A DNA stretch of 63,198 bases from Pseudomonadota bacterium (GTDB lineage: Bacteria; Cyanobacteriota; Vampirovibrionia; Obscuribacterales; Obscuribacteraceae). The position numbers were made by a program, and so were the translations under genes. The stretch covers positions 1 through 63,198 of the forward strand of contig JAJPJO010000380.1 in assembly GCA_021324135.1 (NCBI GenBank), in the 5' to 3' direction. This document shows, one piece after another, positions 42,756 through 50,786 of this stretch (positions are counted from its first letter, which is position 1; each line of letters opens with the position of its first letter). The notes below the pieces were generated by a model that was not told the DNA's origin, searched no databases, and was given only the letters and a program-made list of their open reading frames with translations.

Positions 42756-44084
42756 ATGAATGCGCAGATCGAGTCATTTAATGGTGCTGAAGCTCGAATG
42801 GATCAGCACGCTCATCTCTCGAACCAAATAGTTTCTGACGGACAATACTTGAATTATCGCGGCACTCACACTGCCGATCCCAGCCTCAAGGTGGGTGCCG
42901 ACGGCACCATGTCATTTGGATCAGCTTTCGACAACAACTCGACACTCGGCAAAACCGGCGCTTCAGGTGAAGTCGAAACCTTGAGCTACTTGTCTCCCTC
43001 CCAGGGCTATTGGGGAGGCGATCGGGGCGCTGGGCACGGTGGCGGGCGCGAAGGCTTTGCCGATAATGACGGTGCTTCCAAAGTCAGGGATCTCCGTAAT
43101 CATGCCGGTTCGATTGAGAAATGCGAAACCGGCCAGCCACCGGGAGGATCGACCGGCGACACGAGCGGGCAAGCCAACCTTCAGGGAATGGTGCAGGAGA
43201 TTAACGCGATCATCGGTGCTTTCGAGCAGGCTTTGCAGCAAAGCGGCGGAGATCCGACTCAGTTCTGGCAGGACTTCATGAACGATCTCAATCAGCTTAC
43301 TAATGGTGGCGGATGCGGTGGCGGGCAGAACGGCGGTTTGCCCGGTGACGGCGGATCGGGAAATTACAATCCTAATCCTAATCCCAACCCGTTACCAGGC
43401 GGCGATGGCAATGGCCTGACCAATCCCCCTCCCGGCAATGACGGAGGCGGAACAAATCCCCCGCCCGGCAGCGATGGGGGAAACAATGGCGGTGGTGTCA
43501 ACAACACAGGCGATAATGCCAAGCTCAACGCCATGGTGCAATTCGATCCCAGTATCAGTCAAGCACACCAGCAGCAGTACCTGCAGGTTTTAGACAATCA
43601 ACCAGATGCCGTCAAACAGGCTCTATTGCAAAGCAATCCGACCATTCAGATCCTTCCGGACCAGGGAGGCGGTCTGGGTGGCTACTATGATTCGGGAAGC
43701 AATACAATCGTTGCCTACGATGGTCAAATGGGTCCGGAGTCGTTTGGCCATGAATTGTTCCATGCTGCCGATGCCGTGACTGGCTGGTCAAGCGATCCGG
43801 CTTTGCAGCAAGCATTGGCTAAAGACATCAACAACAACCCGGGAGCGCTGCAACTCGATGGCACCGGTGGTGGCGTCGTGGGTAATATCTCCCTCGCCGA
43901 TGGACCGACGATTCAAACCGGTCAAGGCCCCGTCAACGTCGGCGATATCTTCGCAGAGGCAAGCGATGGAATTACCGATGCCAATACCGGCACCTCAATG
44001 GCCGATCAGACTGGAACGCCATCCTATATACAGCAAAATTTCCCGAACTTCTTCAAGGCATTGCAACAGGTTGAAAACGCATAG
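42756..44084 (+). CDS. Conserved-N-terminal-module protein with zinc-metallopeptidase domain (family copy B)
   Basis: A 442-residue protein; GGAGGA precedes ATG 42756. Residues 1-62 carry the module shared with the protein at 40915, and residues ~121-137 the shared 'CET...GDT' stretch. A helical segment (~140-182) and a Gly/Pro/Asn linker (~184-253, with NPNPNPNP) lead to a peptidase-like domain (~255-442): a beta strand 'SNTIVAYDG' before HELFH (332-336) followed by Ala-Ala-Asp, and a third-ligand candidate Glu401 in 'DIFAEASDG'. The order strand-HExxH-Glu is typical of gluzincin toxin-like proteases. There is no signal peptide, so the shared N-terminus may direct export. The small gene at 44138 follows closely. 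Substrate unknown. Confidence 0.75.
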   Translation: MNAQIESFNGAEARMDQHAHLSNQIVSDGQYLNYRGTHTADPSLKVGADGTMSFGSAFDNNSTLGKTGASGEVETLSYLSPSQGYWGGDRGAGHGGGREGFADNDGASKVRDLRNHAGSIEKCETGQPPGGSTGDTSGQANLQGMVQEINAIIGAFEQALQQSGGDPTQFWQDFMNDLNQLTNGGGCGGGQNGGLPGDGGSGNYNPNPNPNPLPGGDGNGLTNPPPGNDGGGTNPPPGSDGGNNGGGVNNTGDNAKLNAMVQFDPSISQAHQQQYLQVLDNQPDAVKQALLQSNPTIQILPDQGGGLGGYYDSGSNTIVAYDGQMGPESFGHELFHAADAVTGWSSDPALQQALAKDINNNPGALQLDGTGGGVVGNISLADGPTIQTGQGPVNVGDIFAEASDGITDANTGTSMADQTGTPSYIQQNFPNFFKALQQVENA

Positions 44085-44137
44085 ACCTGTTGCGTTCAAA
44101 AATGTGTGAGCGCACAAGTTAATTGAGGAGTAACGAT

Positions 44138-44656
44138 ATGACAGACTACGAAGCCTTCCCCAGACCCGATCCAGTTGTGCGAAGACTGGCTGTAGAAGCC
44201 GAGCGCGGTCATCCTTTGAGCGACGAGCTTAACTCGTATCCTTTCGACCAGCGACTCATGCTGGCCAGGCAGATCGCATCGATTGTCAGAGAAGACGCCG
44301 CCTCACAACCCAACTTGGTCAAGTGTGAGCTGCATTTGAGTACCGCCTATGACAAATACAACCGCGAGCATCTCGTCGGCATGGAGTACTTGAGCCCGGA
44401 AGGACCACCGAGGCAGCTCTATCATCTACCAGGCAAGATCGAAAGCCTTCAAAATCAATCGATGCGTTTGAATTTCGATACCTTTTACAGCAATCAAATA
44501 GGAAATCGCGGCAGAGAATACTTCCCGCTGCCCGATGCAAACAGTCGTTTGCCTCACACACCGCCGCCATACTTTCGCGATCAATCAAGCAATCCTTATG
44601 CCGTTCCCCCCAGGCAGATGCCGAAGAATTTTAACCCGCGCTCGGAGCAGCGATGA
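44138..44656 (+). CDS. Unknown 172-aa protein downstream of the peptidase
   Basis: ATG 44138 is chosen because GAGGAG lies upstream; a TTG at 44123 contains that site. The product is soluble, with a helical N-terminal half ('LSDELNSYPFDQRLMLARQI') and a Pro-rich, polar C-terminal half ending 'FNPRSEQR'. I recognise no family. It starts 53 nt after the peptidase gene in the same direction without a visible terminator between, so they are probably cotranscribed; a chaperone, inhibitor or second substrate-like partner for the peptidase is possible but speculative. Confidence 0.62.
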   Translation: MTDYEAFPRPDPVVRRLAVEAERGHPLSDELNSYPFDQRLMLARQIASIVREDAASQPNLVKCELHLSTAYDKYNREHLVGMEYLSPEGPPRQLYHLPGKIESLQNQSMRLNFDTFYSNQIGNRGREYFPLPDANSRLPHTPPPYFRDQSSNPYAVPPRQMPKNFNPRSEQR

Positions 44657-44675
44657 GGCGATTGCGGCAAGCGCA

Positions 44676-45149
44676 TCAAGACTGACCTTTGCCCAGCATT
44701 TTGATGTCTTGCTCAACCTGGTCCTTGTCGAGCTTGAATTTGGCTTTGTCAAAAGTGGCCGGGCCCATCATGCCTTTAGCATTGTTTGAGAACGCGTACT
44801 GCACTTTGGGAATGCCCATCATGCCTGTGTAGAACGTGCCGCTATTGTCCTCATCATGATAGATCTTGATCGCATATTCTCCGAACGGAACATCTGAGAA
44901 AGTGTAACTCGCACCTTTATCTTTTATGGAGGCGATATCTTTTTTGAAGGCACCGGCGGCAGTGCCCTTATCTTTGGCGTATTTTTCCTTATCGTTGAAC
45001 AGAGCGATGCGGACTACACCCTTGTCGTTGTTCAAACCGCTGACCTTTATCACGATCGAGCCGCTATCTGCGGCAACAGCCGCCAGGGGCATTAGACCGA
45101 TCAAAAATGCGCTCAGCGTCGTCAATTTAATTTTCCTTTTCAATTGCAT
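44676..45149 (-). CDS. Secreted DUF2141-family protein
   Basis: A 157-residue exported protein with a clear signal peptide ('TLSAFLIGLMPLAAVAA') and one DUF2141 domain ('GSIVIKVSGLNNDKGVVRIA', 'FSDVPFGEYAIKIYHDEDNS', 'YAFSNNAKGMMGPATFDKAK'). The family is of unknown function but is repeatedly found near carotenoid genes. GGAGG precedes ATG 45149, which is 3 nt from the stop of the carotenoid oxygenase gene, so the two form an operon. Its last bases converge with the gene at 44138. Confidence 0.88.
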   Translation of the reverse strand: MQLKRKIKLTTLSAFLIGLMPLAAVAADSGSIVIKVSGLNNDKGVVRIALFNDKEKYAKDKGTAAGAFKKDIASIKDKGASYTFSDVPFGEYAIKIYHDEDNSGTFYTGMMGIPKVQYAFSNNAKGMMGPATFDKAKFKLDKDQVEQDIKMLGKGQS

Positions 45150-45152
45150 GCT

Positions 45153-46565
45153 TTATCCTCCAAAAAACTGACCGTGAAAATGAAAGGGAACATGGTGCGG
45201 CAGATATGCTCTGGCTAACTCGGAAAGTGTAGCAGCATCAAGTACAAGCAGAAAAGAATTCCGCTTTTTGCTGTCTAAAACGATGCTCAGCAAAACGCCC
45301 TCATCTTCGCGACCGGAGTCGCCTGAAGCACTGCGCGCAACAAAAACCGGCTCAGAGGCGAAGCAATCGTCATCATGCCATCTGCCTTGGCGGCCCGATT
45401 CGATATCGACCTTGATGATATCCTGGAGAAACTCGACGTTGCCCGAGGTCAGTCCATAGACGAAGCGGTATTTGCCTGCGTTGCAATCGCTGTAGTTTAT
45501 ACGCGGCAGCTCGAAAAAGGTTTTGTAATTCTCGCATCTGAGCGTTCCTGCCCGCGCATTCAGGATATACCGCCTCAACTCGGCGAGTGGGGTGAATTCG
45601 TTGTTGCGCAGCGAATCCAGGTAGAGCGCCTTTATCACCCCACTGTCTTCATAAGCGAGCAGATCGACTACGATCTCATCATCTCGCTCGTAGGCATTGA
45701 CATGGTGAAAAACAAAAAAGGGATCGGTCTCGATAATCATCGGTTTCGATCTTTCAATCGTGGATATGATTATAAAACGAGCCGGCTGCGACTTATGCCA
45801 GTTGAAATTTTCGATAAACGGCTTACCGCTCAGCAAGAGGTCGAGCGGGTTTACGCACAGAGGTGACTCGGCAAGAATCATATACTTGTCGGTGAGCGCG
45901 AATGAATGGATGTAGCCGGGGCGGGAAACGGGCAGGCTGCCGAGCAATTCTCTGGTTGAGCCCGAGGTTGCCATTCGATAAAAGTAGTAGGCACTTTGCG
46001 CGGAGATTCCAGTGCAAATGTTATAGATATAAGTCCGCGATTTATCTACGTGCGGATGAGCAGTACTGGTCTGGCATCTCAATTGATCGCTGAAACGGAA
46101 ATGACCGATGGTATCGAGTGTGGTCGCATCGAACTGCACGGGCGTGGGCGTTTCCGTAAGAGCCACGAAGCAGTTGCCGGCAAGGCGCGTGACATTTACA
46201 TTGGCATTGTCCGTCAGATTCGGAGCGAAGATATTGCGGATGCGATCTAAAATTGTTTCCTTCGGGTTGGTGCCGAATTCCTGCTTGCTGATCCTGCCGT
46301 TCAGCTTCGCCTGCTGATAGGCATCGCTTTTCAGAAATCGACAGGCATACTCGACCGAGCCGTCTTTGAAAGCGAACCGGTGCAGTTTGGCAAGACCGTC
46401 GAACCAATGCGCGTATTTCTGCGGCCCGACTTCAAAGAGAGCCGGGCCGGTTCGCAAAAGCGTGCCCGCCAACCAGGATGGAATCGTGCCAACGATTGGC
46501 AAAGAAGCGGTAGCAGACTCATCCGGGGAAGATGATAATCCAAGCGATAATGCCGAGCTATTCAT
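45153..46565 (-). CDS. Carotenoid oxygenase (RPE65/CCD family)
   Basis: A 470-residue non-haem iron dioxygenase that cleaves a carotenoid or related polyene double bond. The four iron-binding His are in 'STAHPHVDKSR', 'GYIHSFALTDKYMI', 'VFHHVNAYERDDE' and the C-terminal 'FHFHGQFFGG'. The opening 'LAGTLLRTGPALFEVGPQKY' and 'HWFDGLAKLHRFAF' are typical of the family. The product (apocarotenoid, retinal-like, or a stilbene aldehyde) cannot be told. Its ATG shares a base with the stop of the membrane-protein gene upstream and it is followed by DUF2141, giving a three-gene operon. No carotenoid synthesis gene lies in the window. Confidence 0.93.
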   Translation of the reverse strand: MNSSALSLGLSSSPDESATASLPIVGTIPSWLAGTLLRTGPALFEVGPQKYAHWFDGLAKLHRFAFKDGSVEYACRFLKSDAYQQAKLNGRISKQEFGTNPKETILDRIRNIFAPNLTDNANVNVTRLAGNCFVALTETPTPVQFDATTLDTIGHFRFSDQLRCQTSTAHPHVDKSRTYIYNICTGISAQSAYYFYRMATSGSTRELLGSLPVSRPGYIHSFALTDKYMILAESPLCVNPLDLLLSGKPFIENFNWHKSQPARFIIISTIERSKPMIIETDPFFVFHHVNAYERDDEIVVDLLAYEDSGVIKALYLDSLRNNEFTPLAELRRYILNARAGTLRCENYKTFFELPRINYSDCNAGKYRFVYGLTSGNVEFLQDIIKVDIESGRQGRWHDDDCFASEPVFVARSASGDSGREDEGVLLSIVLDSKKRNSFLLVLDAATLSELARAYLPHHVPFHFHGQFFGG

Positions 46566-47116
46566 CAGGGCTTGTGCTTTCCATGCGCAGAGTGCGCGTG
46601 AGCCTTTTTCTTGCCTGCACTGATTGTGGTGTGAGATGACCTGGTCCGGCTTGCACCGGATGTGGTGCGGGTGGAACTGAAAGCGATTTCAGGTTGTGAT
46701 TTAGCAGCATATTCGTTTTTAACCACAAGGTAGAGCATGCCTATGAAGATTACCGCAATCAGCACGATGTTTTCCCATTTATCCGTGACGTTTTGAAAAT
46801 AGTTGTCACCAAAGCCGTCCCACCAGCTCCCCCATCGAGACATGCGACCGGATTCCTGATCGTCGATGTTGGTCTGATCGACAATAAGACCACCTAAGAG
46901 CGCCAAAATCAAAAGCGATCCGACAATTAGAATGCCCAGGCTGGAGTGCAAGTTCATATTCCCATTCAGGCAGACAAGAGCGATGAGCGCGACGGCGCTC
47001 AAACAAATGCCCATTGCGAAGTTGGGGCGGTGCTCTCCGCGCATTGCTCCGTCGAAAAGAATAGTGAGGACCGCACCAACTGCAATGACAATTGGGACGA
47101 TAAGTGAGTGATTCAT
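46565..47116 (-). CDS. Small membrane protein of unknown function
   Basis: A 183-residue protein with about four membrane segments ('SLIVPIVIAVGAVLTILF', 'GICLSAVALIALVCL', 'LGILIVGSLLILALLGGLIV', 'ENIVLIAVIFIGMLYLVV') and a basic, Ser/Lys/His-rich C-terminal tail ('KKKAHAHSAHGKHKP'). I recognise no family. It is the first gene of the operon with the carotenoid oxygenase (TGATG overlap), downstream of a good promoter; it may anchor or localise the oxygenase, by inference. Confidence 0.75.
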   Translation of the reverse strand: MNHSLIVPIVIAVGAVLTILFDGAMRGEHRPNFAMGICLSAVALIALVCLNGNMNLHSSLGILIVGSLLILALLGGLIVDQTNIDDQESGRMSRWGSWWDGFGDNYFQNVTDKWENIVLIAVIFIGMLYLVVKNEYAAKSQPEIAFSSTRTTSGASRTRSSHTTISAGKKKAHAHSAHGKHKP

Positions 47117-47139
47117 TCTGAATTACTAATGAGGGAACC

Positions 47140-47167
47140 ATACTATTATAAGGCTGCCTCTTGTCAA
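47140..47167 (-). promoter_or_regulatory. Promoter of the carotenoid-oxygenase operon
   Basis: Minus strand TTGACA (47167-47162), 16-nt spacer, TAGTAT (47145-47140). The -35 is perfect. The predicted start near 47133 leaves a leader of only about 17 nt before ATG 47116, without a strong ribosome site. Confidence 0.5.
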
Positions 47168-47267
47168 CCCCGTCCTGTTCATTATTGCTTAATCTCGGCG
47201 GGGTCCTCTGTGCTACGATCGCGTCTTCGGCACTGGCATAGGGCTTCTCAAAATCTCTCTGAGTTCA

Positions 47268-48647
47268 TTGTCCAAAACATCCAAGCCAGAAGAGGCAGGC
47301 GCAAGCGGCGCTAGCGGAAAGAAGGGCACAGGTCTTCTGAAGGTCCTCGGTCTGTGGTTTGGCATCGCCGTAGCGATCGGCAACACGATCGCAGCCGGAA
47401 TTGTGAGAACGCCGGGAAATATCGCTCAGTGGCTGCCCGATCCCATTTTGTTCGTCGGTGTCTGGGTGATTGGAGGTATCTACGCGCTCTGCGGCGCCTC
47501 CTCGCTGGCGGAATTGGGCGCCGCCATCCCGCGCAGCGGCGGACAATACAACTTCTCCCGCCGGGCGTTGGGTGATTATGCCGGATTTGTCGTCGGCTGG
47601 AGTGATTGGCTGTCGAGCTGCGGAACAATGGCCGCTGTTGCGATGGTAATCGGCGAATACATGTCGAAACTGATGCCCGTTCTCACCGGCTTTGAAAAGC
47701 CTGTGGCACTCACAACTATAGTTGGCTTCGCCCTCCTGCAATGGCGCGGCATTCGCTGGGGAAGCAGCGCTCAGCTTCTCACCGCCGCGTTGAAAACCGG
47801 TGCCTTCGTTCTTCTCATAGCCGCTTGCTTCATAAGCGGGCATCATCCCGGTCCGCAAGTAAGCCAATCAGCATTGCATTTGGAATCCGGATGGCCGCTC
47901 GTCGTTGCCATCATGCTCTCACTGCAGGCGGTGCTCTATTCAATTGACGGGTGGAACGGCATAATCTATTTCGGCGAAGAAGTGCAAGACATCGGACGCA
48001 GCATACCAAGAGCCATCTTCGGCAGCGTCATTTCGATCATGCTCATCTACTTATTGCTGAACATCGCTGTTCTCGTGGTTCTGCCGATCAATGAAATTGC
48101 CGGCAATGGTTTCGCTTTAGGGGCGGCTGCCGAACGTGTCTTCGGCGCCTACGGAGACACCGTGATCAGATCGATCATGGTGATATCGTTGCTCAGTTGC
48201 ATCAATGCCGTTCAACTCTTCTCATCGCGGGTGCTCTATGCAATGAGCGCCGATCGGCTCTTCCTGCGGAGTGCCAGCCGGGTGAATGCCGGCGGCACGC
48301 CTGTGGTAGCTCTTGCTCTCAGCACCATGGTCGGTATCACATTCGTGATGGGATCCTTCGAGCGCGTAATTGCCATGCTGTCATTTTTCTTTGTCGCCAA
48401 CTACACGCTCTCTTATCTGTCGCTCTTCATTCTGCGCTCGAGAGATCCCGACATGCCCAGACCCTATCGGGCCTGGGGATACCCATGGACGACCGGTGTG
48501 GCTCTGGCAGGCTCGGCATTGTTTCTTATCGGATCGATCCTCACCGATCACGACAATTCACCATATGCAGTGCTAATGCTCATGCTTAGCTATCCCGTCT
48601 TCCGCTTTCTCAAAAAAACGGCTAACCGAGAAGCTGATCAAGCCTAG
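47268..48647 (+). CDS. APC-family amino acid permease
   Basis: A 459-residue membrane transporter with twelve predicted segments. The first helix region 'FGIAVAIGNTIAAGIVRTPG' corresponds to the substrate-binding GxG stretch of amino acid/polyamine/organocation carriers, and 'SLAELGAAIPRSGGQYNF' to the conserved E/GG motif. Substrate is unknown. The start is TTG 47268; no ATG exists near it and the ribosome site is weak. The last 4 nt overlap the end of the kinase gene on the other strand. Confidence 0.88.
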   Translation: MSKTSKPEEAGASGASGKKGTGLLKVLGLWFGIAVAIGNTIAAGIVRTPGNIAQWLPDPILFVGVWVIGGIYALCGASSLAELGAAIPRSGGQYNFSRRALGDYAGFVVGWSDWLSSCGTMAAVAMVIGEYMSKLMPVLTGFEKPVALTTIVGFALLQWRGIRWGSSAQLLTAALKTGAFVLLIAACFISGHHPGPQVSQSALHLESGWPLVVAIMLSLQAVLYSIDGWNGIIYFGEEVQDIGRSIPRAIFGSVISIMLIYLLLNIAVLVVLPINEIAGNGFALGAAAERVFGAYGDTVIRSIMVISLLSCINAVQLFSSRVLYAMSADRLFLRSASRVNAGGTPVVALALSTMVGITFVMGSFERVIAMLSFFFVANYTLSYLSLFILRSRDPDMPRPYRAWGYPWTTGVALAGSALFLIGSILTDHDNSPYAVLMLMLSYPVFRFLKKTANREADQA

Positions 48648-50401
48648 TGCTTGTTTTTATGTCCCGCTTCGTTTCGTCCGGTATTGAATATTTTGCCATG
48701 CCCGCTCTTGTGGGATGGATTGCGGCTTGCCTGGTGAGCGGAGTCGGACTTGCCGGGCAATGGCTGCGTTTGCGCCGACTGGCTGCCGGTCGGTGATGGT
48801 TGAAGCTTGGTATCATCAGCGGTGCCGGGGTGGTCGGCGCTCGCATCCGGCGTGCTTGCCTCAGTCGATCCGTTGCTGCCGGTCTTGCTCGTCGTTTCCT
48901 CAACAGCGCCCGGTCCCCAGATACGACTCTGCAGTTTCTTGGCATCAAAAGTAGCGAATATCCCCAGGGCGATCAAGATCACAGCACCGACTACGCTAAG
49001 CATGAGAACATTCTTTTTTACTTCTTCTATGGACAGCTGGAGATCGGCTTGCTGAGCCCTCAGGCTTTGCGTTTCGAAAAATTCGGCTTTCGGTCGGCCG
49101 CCTTCGGCTTTATGCACGCCGCTGTCGACCGAGGTCCCGGAGCTGAATGTGATTTGAATCGAAGTTGAGCGGCCGCGATTCATTTCGCGCAGCTGGTCGC
49201 GCTCGGAGGTCGATAACAAATAAACTTCCTGCGATGTTTCTCCGGCGGACTCTTGCTCGAGCATCTCATCAGGAAGGCTGGCGTCACTTCTTCCTTCTTG
49301 CACGGCATTGACCCAGAACTCGAAGGCTTCCTTTAGTTGAGTGGCGTTTTGCCAGCGTTTGGCCGGATCGGTCTGCAGTCCTTTTTGAATAATCTGATCG
49401 AGCATTTTGGCCCCGGGCAGCTCCGGAACAAGCTCGTCAATCGGCGTCGGACGTTTGTTTGGATTGCAATGAGCCGCCATGATGTCTCGAATAGAGCCAT
49501 CGGAATAAGGCGCCTCGCCTGTGATGATCTCGTATGCCACCACGCAGATTGAATAAATGTCGGAGAGCGCGGTCATGGTTTTGGCACGGCACTGCTCAGG
49601 GCTCATATAAACCGGCGAACCGACGGCGCGCCCGGTGAAGGTGATGCGACCCTCGCCTTCGACTCTGGCGATGCCGAAGTCGAGGATTTTCACGATCAGG
49701 TCATCGCTGTCATCTTCGCGCACCAGAATGATGTTGCTCGATTTCAAGTCGCGATGGATGACGCCGTTTCGATGCGCGAATGCCAGAGCATCGCAAGCTT
49801 GAATCATGATGCTGGCTACGTTGTCGGGCGCCTCGATTCTGCCGACCGAGCACATGATATCCAGCAAGCTCAGACCTTTGACGCGTTCCATCACCAAAAA
49901 GAATTCACCGGCACTGGTGGCAATGAATTCCATATACTCGACGATGTTTTTGTGCCTCAATCGCGAGTGGCTGCGAATCTCTCTGGAGAAACGCATGATG
50001 TCTTCAGCAGAGTTCACCCTGATTTTTTTCAGAGCGACGACTTGATCGCTTCCTACTTGCTTCGCTTTGTAGACCACGGACATACCGCCATGCCCGAGCA
50101 CATCGAGGATCTCATAGCGATCGGTGAGCACCGTGCCGATCAGAGCATCGTTTTCATCGGCCTCTTCCTCAGGCATTGAGCCATCCTCAGGCTCGGCGGT
50201 TTTACCCGCTTGCTCTGAGGCTATTTGCGTACTTGTGAAGATCTTTGGCCGCACCAGCTCGTTTGGATGAAGCATCTCCCACGAACCAGTCAGTCGCAAC
50301 GTTAATCTCGAGGATGAGTCATCATTGCCCGCCGGCCTCAGATCAGATTCGGTGGAGGACCGAAACAATTCCTCGATTTTATTTTTCTTCTCTTCAGGCA
50401 T
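48644..50401 (-). CDS. Membrane-anchored serine/threonine protein kinase
   Basis: A 585-residue Hanks-type kinase. After an acidic, disordered N-terminus (~1-90) the kinase domain (~95-360) has a glycine loop GHGGMSVVY, Lys in VALKK, catalytic HRDLKSSN, DFG, and APE-like 'MSPEQCRAK'. A juxtamembrane segment (~370-460) is followed by one membrane helix ('VLMLSVVGAVILIALGIFATF') and a ~100-residue Ser/Thr/Lys-rich outer tail without PASTA repeats. All catalytic residues are intact. It would phosphorylate cytosolic targets; a signal sensed by the outer tail cannot be named. Confidence 0.93.
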   Translation of the reverse strand: MPEEKKNKIEELFRSSTESDLRPAGNDDSSSRLTLRLTGSWEMLHPNELVRPKIFTSTQIASEQAGKTAEPEDGSMPEEEADENDALIGTVLTDRYEILDVLGHGGMSVVYKAKQVGSDQVVALKKIRVNSAEDIMRFSREIRSHSRLRHKNIVEYMEFIATSAGEFFLVMERVKGLSLLDIMCSVGRIEAPDNVASIMIQACDALAFAHRNGVIHRDLKSSNIILVREDDSDDLIVKILDFGIARVEGEGRITFTGRAVGSPVYMSPEQCRAKTMTALSDIYSICVVAYEIITGEAPYSDGSIRDIMAAHCNPNKRPTPIDELVPELPGAKMLDQIIQKGLQTDPAKRWQNATQLKEAFEFWVNAVQEGRSDASLPDEMLEQESAGETSQEVYLLSTSERDQLREMNRGRSTSIQITFSSGTSVDSGVHKAEGGRPKAEFFETQSLRAQQADLQLSIEEVKKNVLMLSVVGAVILIALGIFATFDAKKLQSRIWGPGAVEETTSKTGSNGSTEASTPDASADHPGTADDTKLQPSPTGSQSAQTQPLPGKSDSAHQASRNPSHKSGHGKIFNTGRNEAGHKNKH

Positions 50402-50557
50402 CGACCCGCGCCCGCGCGCTCTTTCATCCGCGCTTTATGTGCACGAATTTCTTTGATCTGAAACCTCTAAACCGCCAAACTATCGTGAATAGAAGCCATA
50501 TCCTTGCCATGAGCGCCCGTGTAAAATGGTTTTGTTCGTCGCCCCAGGAGAATGGTC

Positions 50558-50767
50558 ATGAATGTTTTGGTCCGTATACTCTGCCTTCTCGGCGTTGCCG
50601 ACGGTCTGGCGCTAATGTTTTCGCCCGGCGACTGGTTGCTCTTTTGGGTGCCGAAAATGGACAAAATTGCTGCTTCGCGCAAGTGGGCAGTGGCGTTCGG
50701 ATTATTTGAGATCGGCTCCAGTGTCTGGCTGCTCAGCTATCTGCTGCGCTGCAAGAAGGACCGATAA
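50558..50767 (+). CDS. Small two-helix membrane protein
   Basis: A 69-residue protein with two membrane segments ('ILCLLGVADGLALMF' and 'AVAFGLFEIGSSVWLLSYLL') and a basic C-terminus. ATG 50558 is preferred because AGGAG lies 7 nt upstream; the ATG at 50552 overlaps that spacer. It is alone between the kinase gene (divergent) and the secreted TonB-C-like gene (converging). No family recognised. Confidence 0.65.
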   Translation: MNVLVRILCLLGVADGLALMFSPGDWLLFWVPKMDKIAASRKWAVAFGLFEIGSSVWLLSYLLRCKKDR

Positions 50768-50786
50768 TCAAAGCGAAAGATTCGTG

